DNA of 64,000 bases, taken from NCBI GenBank assembly GCA_951812745.1, contig OX638327.1:1849914-1913913 (forward strand). The letters are read 5' to 3'. The notes beneath the pieces are model-generated. The model had not been told where the DNA came from and ran no database searches. It worked only from the letters and a program-made list of their open reading frames with translations. Position 1 is the stretch's first letter. The number at the start of each line of letters is the position of its first letter. Source of the DNA: an uncultured Nitrospirales bacterium (GTDB lineage: Bacteria > Nitrospirota > Nitrospiria > Nitrospirales > UBA8639). The position numbers and the translations under genes are program-made. Of the stretch, positions 16,537 to 25,317 are shown in pieces.

Positions 16537-17586
16537 ATGACGACTTCTCTCCCTGACATTCACACTGCGTCGGTTATTGGAGCTGGTGCCTGGGGCACCA
16601 CGCTCGCCCGCCATTTGGTGAACCAGGGACTTACGGTCAAGCTCTGGGCCTACGAGGACGAGGTGGTCGGGAGCATCAATCTCAAAGGGGAAAATTCCCT
16701 GTTTTTGCCGGGCGTCACTCTTCCCGAGGCGATCTCGGCCACACACTCTCTCCAGGACGCGGTTACCGGCAACGGCTTGATCGTGTTGGCCGTGCCTTCT
16801 CATGCCATGCGACCCGTGGTGCGGCAACTGACACCTTCCCTTTCCGAGCCTCTTCCGATTGTCGTGGCGTCAAAAGGGATTGAAGAGGAGTCGCATCAAT
16901 TGATGTCCCAGGTACTCAACGATCTACTGCCGCCCGGTTGGACGGAGAGCATCACCGTCCTCACGGGGCCCAGCTTTGCCGCTGAAGTGAGTCAGGACAA
17001 ACCCACGACCGTTCTATTGGCCGGTCAGAATGCCGCGCTCACGGCTCATCTGCAAATGGTGTTCATGTCCGCATCCTTCCGGGTGTACACCGGAACGGAT
17101 GTTATCGGGGCGCAATTGGGAGGGGCACTCAAAAATGTCATGGCCATTGCGGCCGGCGTTGTGGATGGCCTGGACTTGGGGCTGAATGCCCGGGCCGCGC
17201 TGATCACCCGGGGATTGGCCGAGGTGATTCGACTGGGCGTCGCGCTCGGAGCCGACGTGCATACATTCTACGGCCTTTCAGGCTTGGGGGATCTGGTGCT
17301 GACCTGCACGGGCGCCTTGAGTCGCAATCATACCGTGGGACTGCAATTGGGCCGTGGCCGGCGGTTGGAGGATATTCTGAACGAAACGGTGACGGTGGCC
17401 GAAGGCGTTCGGACCACCAAGGCCGCCATGGCATTGGCTCGCCGGGTTCAGGTGGAAATGCCGATTGTTCAAGGCGTCCACGCGATGTTGTTCGAAGGCA
17501 AAGCGCCCAAGCGAATCGTCGCTGATCTGATGGCACGATCAGCCAAAGAAGAAACCCCTTTCGCGAGTTCCGGCCACTCCGGCTGA
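16537..17586 (+). CDS. gpsA: Glycerol-3-phosphate dehydrogenase [NAD(P)+]
   Basis: Reduces dihydroxyacetone phosphate to sn-glycerol-3-phosphate for phospholipid synthesis. NAD-binding motif VIGAGAWGTTLARHL is at residues 10-24, the catalytic lysine region is GGALKNVMAIAAGVVDG, and GLSGLGDLVLTC follows. 349 residues is normal. No ribosome binding site is obvious upstream of ATG 16537, but a consensus promoter is. larB follows after 13 bases. Confidence 0.97.
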   Translation: MTTSLPDIHTASVIGAGAWGTTLARHLVNQGLTVKLWAYEDEVVGSINLKGENSLFLPGVTLPEAISATHSLQDAVTGNGLIVLAVPSHAMRPVVRQLTPSLSEPLPIVVASKGIEEESHQLMSQVLNDLLPPGWTESITVLTGPSFAAEVSQDKPTTVLLAGQNAALTAHLQMVFMSASFRVYTGTDVIGAQLGGALKNVMAIAAGVVDGLDLGLNARAALITRGLAEVIRLGVALGADVHTFYGLSGLGDLVLTCTGALSRNHTVGLQLGRGRRLEDILNETVTVAEGVRTTKAAMALARRVQVEMPIVQGVHAMLFEGKAPKRIVADLMARSAKEETPFASSGHSG

Positions 17587-17599
17587 CCTTTTCACCACC

Positions 17600-18358
17600 A
17601 TGAACCCGTCGATTCTCGAATCCCTCTTGAAGTCGGTTCAAACCGGATCCACGTCGATTGCGAACGCGCTTGAACAACTGCGCACCCTTCCCTACGAAGA
17701 CCTGGGATTTGCCAAGCTGGATCACCATCGCACGTTGCGTCACGGCTCGCCGGAGGTGATTCTCTGCGAAGGGAAGACCGAGAAGCAGATCGTCACCCTG
17801 ACCCGGGGCTTGCTCAAACACAAACAGCCGGTGCTTGCGACACGCGCCGATCCTTCCGTCGCGCGTGCGCTCAAACGAGTGAGCCGGAAGGCCGTGTATC
17901 ATCAATCGGCGCGAGTCGTGGTAATTCAGCCGTCCGCGCCCAACCCCCTGCAAGGCGACATCGTGATCGTGACCGCCGGCACCGCGGATATCCCGGTTGC
18001 GGAAGAAGCCAAGGTGACCGCCATGACGATGGGGAGCGCCGTCGAGACGATTTTCGACGTGGGGGTGGCCGGGGTCCACCGGCTGTTCGATCAGGTTGAT
18101 CGTCTCCAACGCGCGCGCGTGGTGATTGTCGTGGCTGGCATGGATGGCGTCCTGCCCAGCGTGGTGGGCGGTCTGGTGCAGACCCCGCTCATAGCCGTAC
18201 CCACCAGCAGGGGCTACGGCGCGCACTTCGGGGGGCTTGCCCCTTTACTCACGATGTTGAATACGTGTTCCGGGGGAATCGGTGTGGTGAATATCGACAA
18301 CGGATTCGGCGCCGGACATTTGGCGCATCGAATCAACGCCCTGGTCGATCGGCCGTAA
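17600..18358 (+). CDS. larB: Nickel-pincer cofactor biosynthesis protein LarB
   Basis: LarB carboxylates nicotinic acid adenine dinucleotide at pyridinium C5 and hydrolyses it, the first step to the nickel-pincer nucleotide used by LarA racemases. The C-terminal half is PurE-like (VVIVVAGMDGVLPSVVGGLV, PLIAVPTSRGYG), and the N-terminal FAKLDHHRTLRHGSPEVILCEGKT is diagnostic. 252 residues is normal. larC lies downstream, separated by one opposite-strand gene; larE and larA are not in the window. Confidence 0.93.
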   Translation: MNPSILESLLKSVQTGSTSIANALEQLRTLPYEDLGFAKLDHHRTLRHGSPEVILCEGKTEKQIVTLTRGLLKHKQPVLATRADPSVARALKRVSRKAVYHQSARVVVIQPSAPNPLQGDIVIVTAGTADIPVAEEAKVTAMTMGSAVETIFDVGVAGVHRLFDQVDRLQRARVVIVVAGMDGVLPSVVGGLVQTPLIAVPTSRGYGAHFGGLAPLLTMLNTCSGGIGVVNIDNGFGAGHLAHRINALVDRP

Positions 18359-18516
18359 TCGCCGTTGATTCACGGCACAACTTTTTCAGCATCTCCGCCA
18401 TTTTCAGATTGATCTTCCGCACGTGGATTTTTACCGTCCTCTTGCAAAAGATCGGAACCCGTTTCATCCGAAACGAATGGCGCGTGTTCCAAATGCGGGC
18501 GTTACTTGTCGAGGGC

Positions 18517-19011
18517 TCAAGGGGAAGATACGTCGAGCGTGCCTCTTGCAAACGGCGAGACGATCTTGACCTTGGTAAATCCTTCCTCACGGGCCATCAA
18601 TTTGGCCCGGACTTCATAGGAATACGTGCCTTGACGCACGTGTTGCCGGGTCTGGTCTTTCCCGTCCCAGAGCAGGGTGGTCTTCATGCGAGGCTTGCCG
18701 TCCTCGATGTTCACCCGGTCCAGGGGTTGCCGGTTCACCAGGAATCGAATGGAGCGCCGCGTAGGCACACTGATGAGGGAAGAGATTTCGAGCACATCGA
18801 ACCGATCCACGTTCTTGGGCAACTCCACGGTCACCGCGATGGTCATGGGCCCATCCCCCGGAGCAAAGGGCACGGGTGAGGTCGTGACGTCCACGATTTT
18901 GAGTGGAGGCTGATAAGGCCGCTTTTTCCGTTTGGCGTCGAGGGCCGCGGGCGCCAGCGCAAACGCCAGAAGCGTCGCCAGGACGATGAAGGTCAGACGA
19001 GAGGTGATCAT
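18517..19011 (-). CDS. Exported protein of unknown function
   Basis: 164 residues from the ATG at 19011, which opens a signal peptide (MITSRLTFIVLATLLAFALAPAALDA). The longer ORF upstream reads low-complexity DNA (ATTGCTGATTTTT-like repeats). The mature part is basic at first (KRKKRPYQPP), then a beta-rich domain that looks like an Ig-fold or extracellular domain (TIAVTVELPKNVDRFDVLEISS...GTYSYEVRAKL). Similar unassigned proteins exist. It is wedged between larB and larC on the opposite strand. Confidence 0.65.
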   Translation of the reverse strand: MITSRLTFIVLATLLAFALAPAALDAKRKKRPYQPPLKIVDVTTSPVPFAPGDGPMTIAVTVELPKNVDRFDVLEISSLISVPTRRSIRFLVNRQPLDRVNIEDGKPRMKTTLLWDGKDQTRQHVRQGTYSYEVRAKLMAREEGFTKVKIVSPFARGTLDVSSP

Positions 19012-19171
19012 TGGAATTTTGGATTGCTGATTTTTGATTGGGGCTTGCTGATCGCGGAGTGTGAATTGACAATCCACAATCCAGAATCCACAATCCGCCA
19101 AGTGTTTACATACCGTGACGCGGGTATCGCGTCAAGCGTCTTTTAACCCGAACGTGGCATGAAGGATCGCC

Positions 19172-20368
19172 ATGCATCTTCACTTTGACTGTTTTTCCGG
19201 CATCAGCGGGGACATGACGTTGGGGGCCCTCGTGGACGTCGGGCTTTCGCCGAGAGCCCTTCGACAAGGCCTCAAGGCGCTTCCGCTTTCCGGATACCGT
19301 CTCAAAGTCTCGAAAGTCCACCGCGGACCGATCCACGCGACGAAAGTGGACGTCGTCATCCCCCGGGTCGCGGAAAAACGGCGTTCCTGGCCACAAATCC
19401 GACGGCTTCTGACTGCGAGCCGTCTGCCGCCCAACGTCAAAAAACAGGCGCTGACAGTCTTCGAACGCCTGGCCACGGCAGAAGGAACCGTGCATGGCCA
19501 GGATCCCGCCACTGTCTCGTTTCATGAAGTCGGGGCGATCGATGCCCTAGTCGATATTGTGGGCGGGCTGCTCGGATGTCATGAACTGGGGGTGAAGACC
19601 TTCAGTGCGACCCCCGTCAACGTCGGGTCGGGAACGATCGACAGTGCCCATGGCCTTCTGCCGGTTCCCGGACCCGCGGTGGCCGAATTGGCGAAAGGCC
19701 ACCCCATTTATTCCCAAGGCCCTGCCATGGAATTGACCACTCCGACCGGCATGGCCTTGCTCACCACCCTGAGTCAAACCTTTGCCCCGCTTCCGCTCGT
19801 GGTGCCCGGCGCGGTCGGGTACGGAGCAGGCACGGCCGATCCGCCCGACTGGCCGAACGTGTTGCGCGTGTTTCTTGGCACTCCTGACCTTACACCTTCC
19901 TCTGGGGGAGAGGGCGTTGAGGCGGACCAGGTCATCCAGTTGGAAACCAACATCGACGACATGAACCCTCAACTGTACGAAGCAGTCATGGAACGCCTGT
20001 TCGAGCACGGCGCCCTCGACGTCAGCTTGACCCCGACCATCATGAAGCGCAACCGGCCGGGGATCATTCTCACGGTCCTGGCCCACCCCGAGCACGCCGG
20101 AATACTGACGCAACTGCTCTTTCGTGAAACGACGACCCTCGGCGTGCGGAGCCAACCCATTAACCGGACCACGCTGTCCCGTTCAATGCAAACGATCCGC
20201 CTGCCGCAAGGCCGTGTCCGGGTAAAAACCGTTCGCGCGGGCAAGACCGTCAAATACCGGCCCGAATTTCAAGACTGCCAGGCCATCGCAAAAAAAACCG
20301 GGATCCCTGTTCAAGAGGTCATCGAACAGGTGATGCAATCGGTCCGGGACAGGGGCCGCCGTTCGTAA
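19172..20368 (+). CDS. larC: Nickel-pincer cofactor biosynthesis protein LarC (nickel insertion)
   Basis: Inserts nickel into the pincer nucleotide using CTP. Diagnostic start MHLHFDCFSGISGDMTLGALVDVGL, then SFHEVGAIDALVDIVG and the C-terminal ETNIDDMNPQLYEAVMERLF domain. In some lactobacilli larC is split by a programmed frameshift; here it is one 398-residue frame. A ribosome binding site (GAAGGA) precedes ATG 19172. pdxA follows after 3 bases. Confidence 0.95.
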   Translation: MHLHFDCFSGISGDMTLGALVDVGLSPRALRQGLKALPLSGYRLKVSKVHRGPIHATKVDVVIPRVAEKRRSWPQIRRLLTASRLPPNVKKQALTVFERLATAEGTVHGQDPATVSFHEVGAIDALVDIVGGLLGCHELGVKTFSATPVNVGSGTIDSAHGLLPVPGPAVAELAKGHPIYSQGPAMELTTPTGMALLTTLSQTFAPLPLVVPGAVGYGAGTADPPDWPNVLRVFLGTPDLTPSSGGEGVEADQVIQLETNIDDMNPQLYEAVMERLFEHGALDVSLTPTIMKRNRPGIILTVLAHPEHAGILTQLLFRETTTLGVRSQPINRTTLSRSMQTIRLPQGRVRVKTVRAGKTVKYRPEFQDCQAIAKKTGIPVQEVIEQVMQSVRDRGRRS

Positions 20369-20371
20369 CTC

Positions 20372-21412
20372 ATGCCGAATCGTCCGACACGACAACGACC
20401 CTTGCTTGCCGTGACCATGGGTGACGCGGCCGGGATCGGACCCGAGGTGATCGTCAAGGCCCTGGCGTCTCCCGTTGTGTGGCGCGCGTGTCGTCCCATC
20501 GTGATCGGATCGGTACCGGTGCTCCAACGGGAAACCCGTCGCCTGTCCTCTTCCCTCACGGTGACCCCCTTGCAGGGCGATCACGGATGGGGGCCGGTCA
20601 TACGCAGGGGCCGAATCCCGGTTTTTGATCCTCTGAAAACTCCGTTGGGCCGCGTCCGCGCAGGCCAACCCGCCAAGGGCCCCGGAGCGGCTTCGGTCGA
20701 GTTCATCAAGACGGCTGTGCAGTGGGCGGAGAGCGGCTGTGTCTCGGGAATGGTCACGGCTCCCATCAATAAAGAAGCGCTTCACCTTGCCGGGTATCAC
20801 TACCCCGGGCATACGGAACTGCTGGCCGACCTGACGGGCACGAAACAGGTCGGGATGATGTTACTGGGCGGGCCCTTGAAAATTCTGTTCGTGACGACGC
20901 ATCTCGCGCTCAGGGACGTTCCCGACGCCTTGACGACCCCACGCGTGTTTCAGGCCATTCGACTCGCGCATCGCGCCATGAAAGACCATTTCAGGATCCC
21001 GACGCCCCGGATCGGCGTGGCGGCCCTCAATCCTCACGCGGGCGAGCACGGGTTGTTCGGCAATGAAGAGAGGGACTGCATTGCGCCGGCCGTTCGTCTT
21101 GCCAGGCGAGCCCGCATTCAAGCTTCAGCCCCTCTTCCGGCCGATACGCTGTTCGGCGCCGCGGTCCGCGGCGCGTATCACGTCGTGGTGGCCATGTATC
21201 ACGATCAGGGACTGATCCCTCTCAAAACCGTGGCGTTCGGACGTTGCGTCAACCTCACGGTCGGGTTGCCGATCATTCGCACCTCCGTTGATCACGGCAC
21301 GGCCTATGACATCGTCGGAAAAGGCACGGCCGATCCCCAAAGCCTTGTGGAAGCCATCAAGCTGGCGAGTCAATTGAGCGCTACAAGGGGACGGGTGCGG
21401 AAAATTTCTTAA
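20372..21412 (+). CDS. pdxA: 4-hydroxythreonine-4-phosphate dehydrogenase
   Basis: NAD-dependent oxidation in the DXP-dependent vitamin B6 route, giving 3-amino-1-hydroxyacetone phosphate. MGDAAGIGPEVIVKAL is at the N-terminus, and metal-binding His residues appear in YPGHTELLADL, MYHDQGLIPLK and RTSVDHGTAYDI. 346 residues fits. Spacing of 3 bases to larC indicates an operon. Confidence 0.97.
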   Translation: MPNRPTRQRPLLAVTMGDAAGIGPEVIVKALASPVVWRACRPIVIGSVPVLQRETRRLSSSLTVTPLQGDHGWGPVIRRGRIPVFDPLKTPLGRVRAGQPAKGPGAASVEFIKTAVQWAESGCVSGMVTAPINKEALHLAGYHYPGHTELLADLTGTKQVGMMLLGGPLKILFVTTHLALRDVPDALTTPRVFQAIRLAHRAMKDHFRIPTPRIGVAALNPHAGEHGLFGNEERDCIAPAVRLARRARIQASAPLPADTLFGAAVRGAYHVVVAMYHDQGLIPLKTVAFGRCVNLTVGLPIIRTSVDHGTAYDIVGKGTADPQSLVEAIKLASQLSATRGRVRKIS

Positions 21413-21461
21413 TCTCGGCGGTTCTCACCCTCACCAACACTGCTGAAATGGAGGAAGGAGT

Positions 21462-21677
21462 ATGGCACGTGAATATAGAGTCGAGGTTGTGGTTGAAGGC
21501 GTAATCGGGAGCCTGCTGTTTGGGGCCAGCAAACTCCCGGTTGAAATGATGGAAGAACGGATGAACGAACTCGGCCGGCAGGGATGGGAGATGACCTTTA
21601 TGGTGATTGAAAAGAAACGGCTTTTCCTGTTTTGGGAACGCGAAGCAGCCGTGATCACGTTTTCCCGTCCTCTATGA
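21462..21677 (+). CDS. DUF4177-type small protein
   Basis: 71 residues with a GGAAGGAG ribosome binding site 7 bases upstream. The pattern (YRVEVVVEGVIG ... MEERMNELGRQGWEMTFMVIEKKRLFLFWER) is that of small DUF4177 proteins, in which a short beta hairpin precedes a helix and a WE(L/M) strand. No function is known. It lies between pdxA and rsmB, 12 bases before the latter. Confidence 0.7.
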   Translation: MAREYRVEVVVEGVIGSLLFGASKLPVEMMEERMNELGRQGWEMTFMVIEKKRLFLFWEREAAVITFSRPL

Positions 21678-21689
21678 TACTGTGGGAAG

Positions 21690-23066
21690 GTGAAGCGTAT
21701 TCGGCACGCGGTGCCAGGCCGGCTGCTGGCCCTCCAAACCCTCCTGGCCGTCGAACGGCAAAACTGCTTTGCCGACGATGCGTTTGCCAAGTCCGCCACG
21801 CACGCGAACCTGTCGCACGAAGACCAGGCCCTGGCGTTTGAACTCGTGTACGGGGTGCTCCGCCACCGGGCCTCGCTGGATTGGCAATTGAACGCCGTCG
21901 CGAGTCGTCCCGTTCACCGGTTGCCGAAGGTCGTGGCTGCCATCCTGCGACTCGGCGCCTATCAGATGCGCTATTTGGATCGCATCCCGGTTTCCGCCGC
22001 GGTGAACGAATCGGTCAAACTCGCCAAAGGAGTCAAGGGCCGGGACTGGAGTGGCGTGGTAAACGGTATTCTTCGGAATTTGAACCGGACGGAAGTCGAA
22101 TGGCCGGATATGGATCTCGATCCGGTGAACGGTCTGTCCGTCACGTATTCTTGCCCGAACTGGTTGACGCAACGCTGGCTCGACAGATGGGGTCTCGAGG
22201 AAGCGGAAGCGATGTGCCGGCACACCCTCACCATCCCACCCCTGACGTTGCGAACCAACACGCTCCACTGTTCTCGCGAGCAACTCGAAGCCAGGCTTGG
22301 TGAAGAAGGGTATACGGTGTCCCGGACGGCGGTCAGCCCCCAGGGACTCATTCTGGAGAAATGTGGGTCGTTACAGGCCTTGCCCGTGTTACAGGAGGGC
22401 TGGTGTTACGTAGAGGATGAGGCCGCCCAATTGGTTTCCCTGCTGTTGGACGTCAAGCCCGGACAGCGTGTCCTGGACGCGTGCGCAGCTCCCGGAGGGA
22501 AGTGTTCACATCTCGCGGCGTTGATGCAGAACCAGGGGGAAATCGTGGCCACCGATCCGGAACCCCGGCGCCTGAAACGCCTGGAATCGAATCTGCAGAC
22601 ACTGGGCATCACGTGTGTGCAAACGGCCGAGATCTCTGAGGAGATCTCCTTTGCCTCGCCGGCGTTTCACGATACCTGGGGCCGGACGGGGTTTGATCGC
22701 ATCCTGGTGGATGCGCCCTGCTCGGGCTTAGGGGTGCTCCGTCGCCATCCCGAAGCGAAATGGCAGAAGACTGCCTCGCAACTCGATCGGCACGCTGAAC
22801 GTCAATCAGGCATCCTGGAACAGGTGGCTCCTTACTTGAGACCGGGCGGAGTCTTGGTCTATAGTGCGTGCTCAACGGAGCCTGAGGAAACCACACAGGT
22901 CGTTTCTCGTTTTTGCCAGGACCACCCGGAATTTTGCCATGAATCGTCGGCAGGTTGGCTTCCTCCACATGCGCATTCCCTGACGAACCCGGACGGCGAT
23001 TTCCTCACGTCCGGTTTCCATTACAATATGGATGGGTTTTTTGCCGCACGACTTCGACGAACGTAG
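21690..23066 (+). CDS. rsmB: 16S rRNA (cytosine(967)-C(5))-methyltransferase
   Basis: GTG start at 21690 with GGGAAG just upstream; 458 residues. N-terminal NusB-like RNA-binding domain (about 1-150), then a class I methyltransferase domain with DACAAPGGKCSHLA (SAM motif), the catalytic Cys motifs DAPCSGLGVLRRHPE and YSACSTEPEE. The two active cysteines are present. It is followed by rpe after 3 bases. Confidence 0.95.
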   Translation: MKRIRHAVPGRLLALQTLLAVERQNCFADDAFAKSATHANLSHEDQALAFELVYGVLRHRASLDWQLNAVASRPVHRLPKVVAAILRLGAYQMRYLDRIPVSAAVNESVKLAKGVKGRDWSGVVNGILRNLNRTEVEWPDMDLDPVNGLSVTYSCPNWLTQRWLDRWGLEEAEAMCRHTLTIPPLTLRTNTLHCSREQLEARLGEEGYTVSRTAVSPQGLILEKCGSLQALPVLQEGWCYVEDEAAQLVSLLLDVKPGQRVLDACAAPGGKCSHLAALMQNQGEIVATDPEPRRLKRLESNLQTLGITCVQTAEISEEISFASPAFHDTWGRTGFDRILVDAPCSGLGVLRRHPEAKWQKTASQLDRHAERQSGILEQVAPYLRPGGVLVYSACSTEPEETTQVVSRFCQDHPEFCHESSAGWLPPHAHSLTNPDGDFLTSGFHYNMDGFFAARLRRT

Positions 23067-23069
23067 AAG

Positions 23070-23750
23070 ATGAGTCCCGCAACCATACACATTGCTCCTT
23101 CGATTCTCTCCGCCGACTTCGCGCACCTGGCCGATGAAATCGCCTCGGTGGAAGCCGCGGGGGCCGACCTTCTGCACGTGGACGTGATGGACGGACATTT
23201 CGTGCCGAACCTGACGATCGGCCCTCCCATTGTCGAGTCGCTGCGAAAAGTGACCGCCCTGCCCCTCGACGTCCATCTGATGGTGACGAATCCGGATACC
23301 TGCATTCCCGACTTTGCCCAAGCCGGCGCCAACTATCTCACGGTGCATACGGAAACCTGTCCCCATTTACACCGTACCATTCAATGTATCAAAGAGCTTG
23401 GGGTCAAGGCCGGGGTCACGCTCAACCCGTCGACTTCCTTGAGCGCCCTCGAAGAAGTCGTCGCGGACGTTGACCTGGTGCTGATCATGTCGGTCAATCC
23501 GGGGTTTGGAGGACAAGCCTTTATCCCTGCCTGTCTTGATAAGATCCGGCGTGCCAGGCAGCTCATCGACCGGACCGGCAGCCACGCCCTACTGGAAGTG
23601 GACGGCGGCATCAAAGTCGAGAACGCCGGGGACGTGCTCAAAGCCGGGGCCGACGTTTTGGTCGCGGGGTCGGCGATTTTTCGAAGCCCGAATTATGCCG
23701 ACACGATTGCCGCGTTCCGCACCGTTGCCCGCGAACTCCAACCGCGCTAA
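23070..23750 (+). CDS. rpe: Ribulose-phosphate 3-epimerase
   Basis: Interconverts ribulose-5-P and xylulose-5-P in the pentose phosphate and Calvin pathways. 226 residues. IAPSILSADFAHLADEI, LHVDVMDGHFVPNLTIGP, DVHLMV and MSVNPGFGGQAF are all family signatures, with metal-binding His/Asp in place. Close spacing to rsmB and pheS suggests one transcript. Confidence 0.97.
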   Translation: MSPATIHIAPSILSADFAHLADEIASVEAAGADLLHVDVMDGHFVPNLTIGPPIVESLRKVTALPLDVHLMVTNPDTCIPDFAQAGANYLTVHTETCPHLHRTIQCIKELGVKAGVTLNPSTSLSALEEVVADVDLVLIMSVNPGFGGQAFIPACLDKIRRARQLIDRTGSHALLEVDGGIKVENAGDVLKAGADVLVAGSAIFRSPNYADTIAAFRTVARELQPR

Positions 23751-23754
23751 GTCC

Positions 23755-25317
23755 ATGCAGACCTCGGCTGTGTATGACAGTTTGCATCCTCTCGAAATCA
23801 ACCTGCTGGCGGCTTTCAGCCAATCCGCGGACAAGCCGGTCTCTGATTCGTCCTTACAGGAAATCTCCCGATTAGAGCCGTCCCAAGTCAGCATGGCCCT
23901 GGGGTGGCTTCAAGCAAAAGAGCTGGTCCGCATCCATTCCGAAGTCACCACCGCCTGGGTGGGGTTAACGGAGGTCGGGCATCGCTACCTGGAAATCGGC
24001 TCTCCCCCTGAGTGGATCGTGAAAACGTGCCGGCAAGGGGCCGAGGAGGGGCGATCGTTCACCGTGAAAGATTTACAGGGCCTGAACACGTTCCCTCCCG
24101 CGGAACTCAGTCGAGCCTTTGGTCTGCTCAAAAAAGAGGGGGCCATCGCCTTGGGAGCCGGCGGCCGCATTGAAGCCACCGAGACGCCGAGTCCCACTGT
24201 TGAGAAACTGCAAACGCTCTTGAACCAGGTGAAAGAGAGCCCACAGGAACTTCTCTCGTTTTCGCCGGACCAACAAGCCCTTTTACGCCAGTACGCGGTG
24301 AAACGGGGAAGCGCCCAGGAGCCGTTTCGTATCGATGACCGGGTTCAACGCGAGTACACCCCGACCAAAACCGGAAAGGCGGTGGCGAAACGCTGTCATG
24401 CCGGGGCCGTGGAAGAAGTCTCCCAACTGACGCCCGATATGCTCAAGGACGGCTCATGGCGCAGCAAGCGTTTCCGGAAATACACCATTTCCCTGAGACC
24501 CCCTCGGGTCGCTCCCGGACGGCGGCATCCCTACAGAGAATTTCTCGACCTGGTCAAACACAAATTGGTCGCCATGGGATTTCAGGAAATGCGAGGCCCC
24601 CTGGTCGAGACCGAATTTTGGGACATGGATGCCCTGTATATGCCCCAATTCCATCCGGCGCGGGCCATCCACGACGTCTACTTTGTGAAAACTCCGACCC
24701 ATGCGGAGACGATCGCCGAACCGTTTCTCTCTCAAGTGGCAGCCACCCATGAGCACGGCGGGCCGACCGGCTCAAGCGGGTGGGGTTATCGCTATGACAA
24801 GGAACGGGCGCGTCGCTTGATCCTGCGAAGCCAGGGCACGGCCGTTTCGGCCCGAACCCTGGCGTCGAATCCCCTGGTACCCGGCAAATATTTTTCCATG
24901 GCCCGGTGTTTTCGCTATGACCAGGTGGACGCGACGCATGCCACGGATTTCTTTCAGATCGAAGGAATCGTGTTGGGCGACGATATCAATTTTCGAACGC
25001 TGCTGGGTCTGCTTACCATCTTTGCCAAAGAAATGGCGCAGGCTCAGGAAAGCAAGTTTTTCCCGGCCTATTTTCCTTTCACGGAACCGTCCGTGGAACT
25101 GCACGTCCGTCATCCGAAACTCGGCTGGATGGAATTGGGGGGCGCCGGCTTGTTCCGGCCTGAGGTCACCCAACCCCTGGGAGTCACGGTGCCGGTGATT
25201 GCATGGGGTTTGGGTCTGGATCGAATGGCCATGGTGGCCTTGGGCATTCACGATATTCGCGAACTCTTTTCCGTCGACCTTGAAAAAGTTCGCACCTTGC
25301 GCGGGCGGTTTGCATAA
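23755..25317 (+). CDS. pheS: Phenylalanyl-tRNA synthetase alpha subunit, archaeal/eukaryotic type
   Basis: 520 residues from the ATG at 23755; the open frame before it only overlaps rpe. The N-terminus is a tandem winged-helix region (about 10-170) that resembles archaeal and eukaryotic PheRS alpha, not the coiled coil of bacterial PheS (usually about 330-350 residues). The class II core from about 250 includes YREFLDLVKHKLVAMGFQEM, ARCFRYDQVDATHATDFFQIEG and the motif-3 GLGLDRMAMVALGI. It is directly followed by pheT with no gap. Bacteria normally have a different type, so this pair was probably acquired from an archaeon or a lineage that did so. Confidence 0.93.
   Translation: MQTSAVYDSLHPLEINLLAAFSQSADKPVSDSSLQEISRLEPSQVSMALGWLQAKELVRIHSEVTTAWVGLTEVGHRYLEIGSPPEWIVKTCRQGAEEGRSFTVKDLQGLNTFPPAELSRAFGLLKKEGAIALGAGGRIEATETPSPTVEKLQTLLNQVKESPQELLSFSPDQQALLRQYAVKRGSAQEPFRIDDRVQREYTPTKTGKAVAKRCHAGAVEEVSQLTPDMLKDGSWRSKRFRKYTISLRPPRVAPGRRHPYREFLDLVKHKLVAMGFQEMRGPLVETEFWDMDALYMPQFHPARAIHDVYFVKTPTHAETIAEPFLSQVAATHEHGGPTGSSGWGYRYDKERARRLILRSQGTAVSARTLASNPLVPGKYFSMARCFRYDQVDATHATDFFQIEGIVLGDDINFRTLLGLLTIFAKEMAQAQESKFFPAYFPFTEPSVELHVRHPKLGWMELGGAGLFRPEVTQPLGVTVPVIAWGLGLDRMAMVALGIHDIRELFSVDLEKVRTLRGRFA

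Noticed and set aside
18333-18590. Reverse ORF of 85 codons between larB and the exported protein
   Set aside because: Overlaps the end of the exported-protein gene and has no ribosome binding site or motif.
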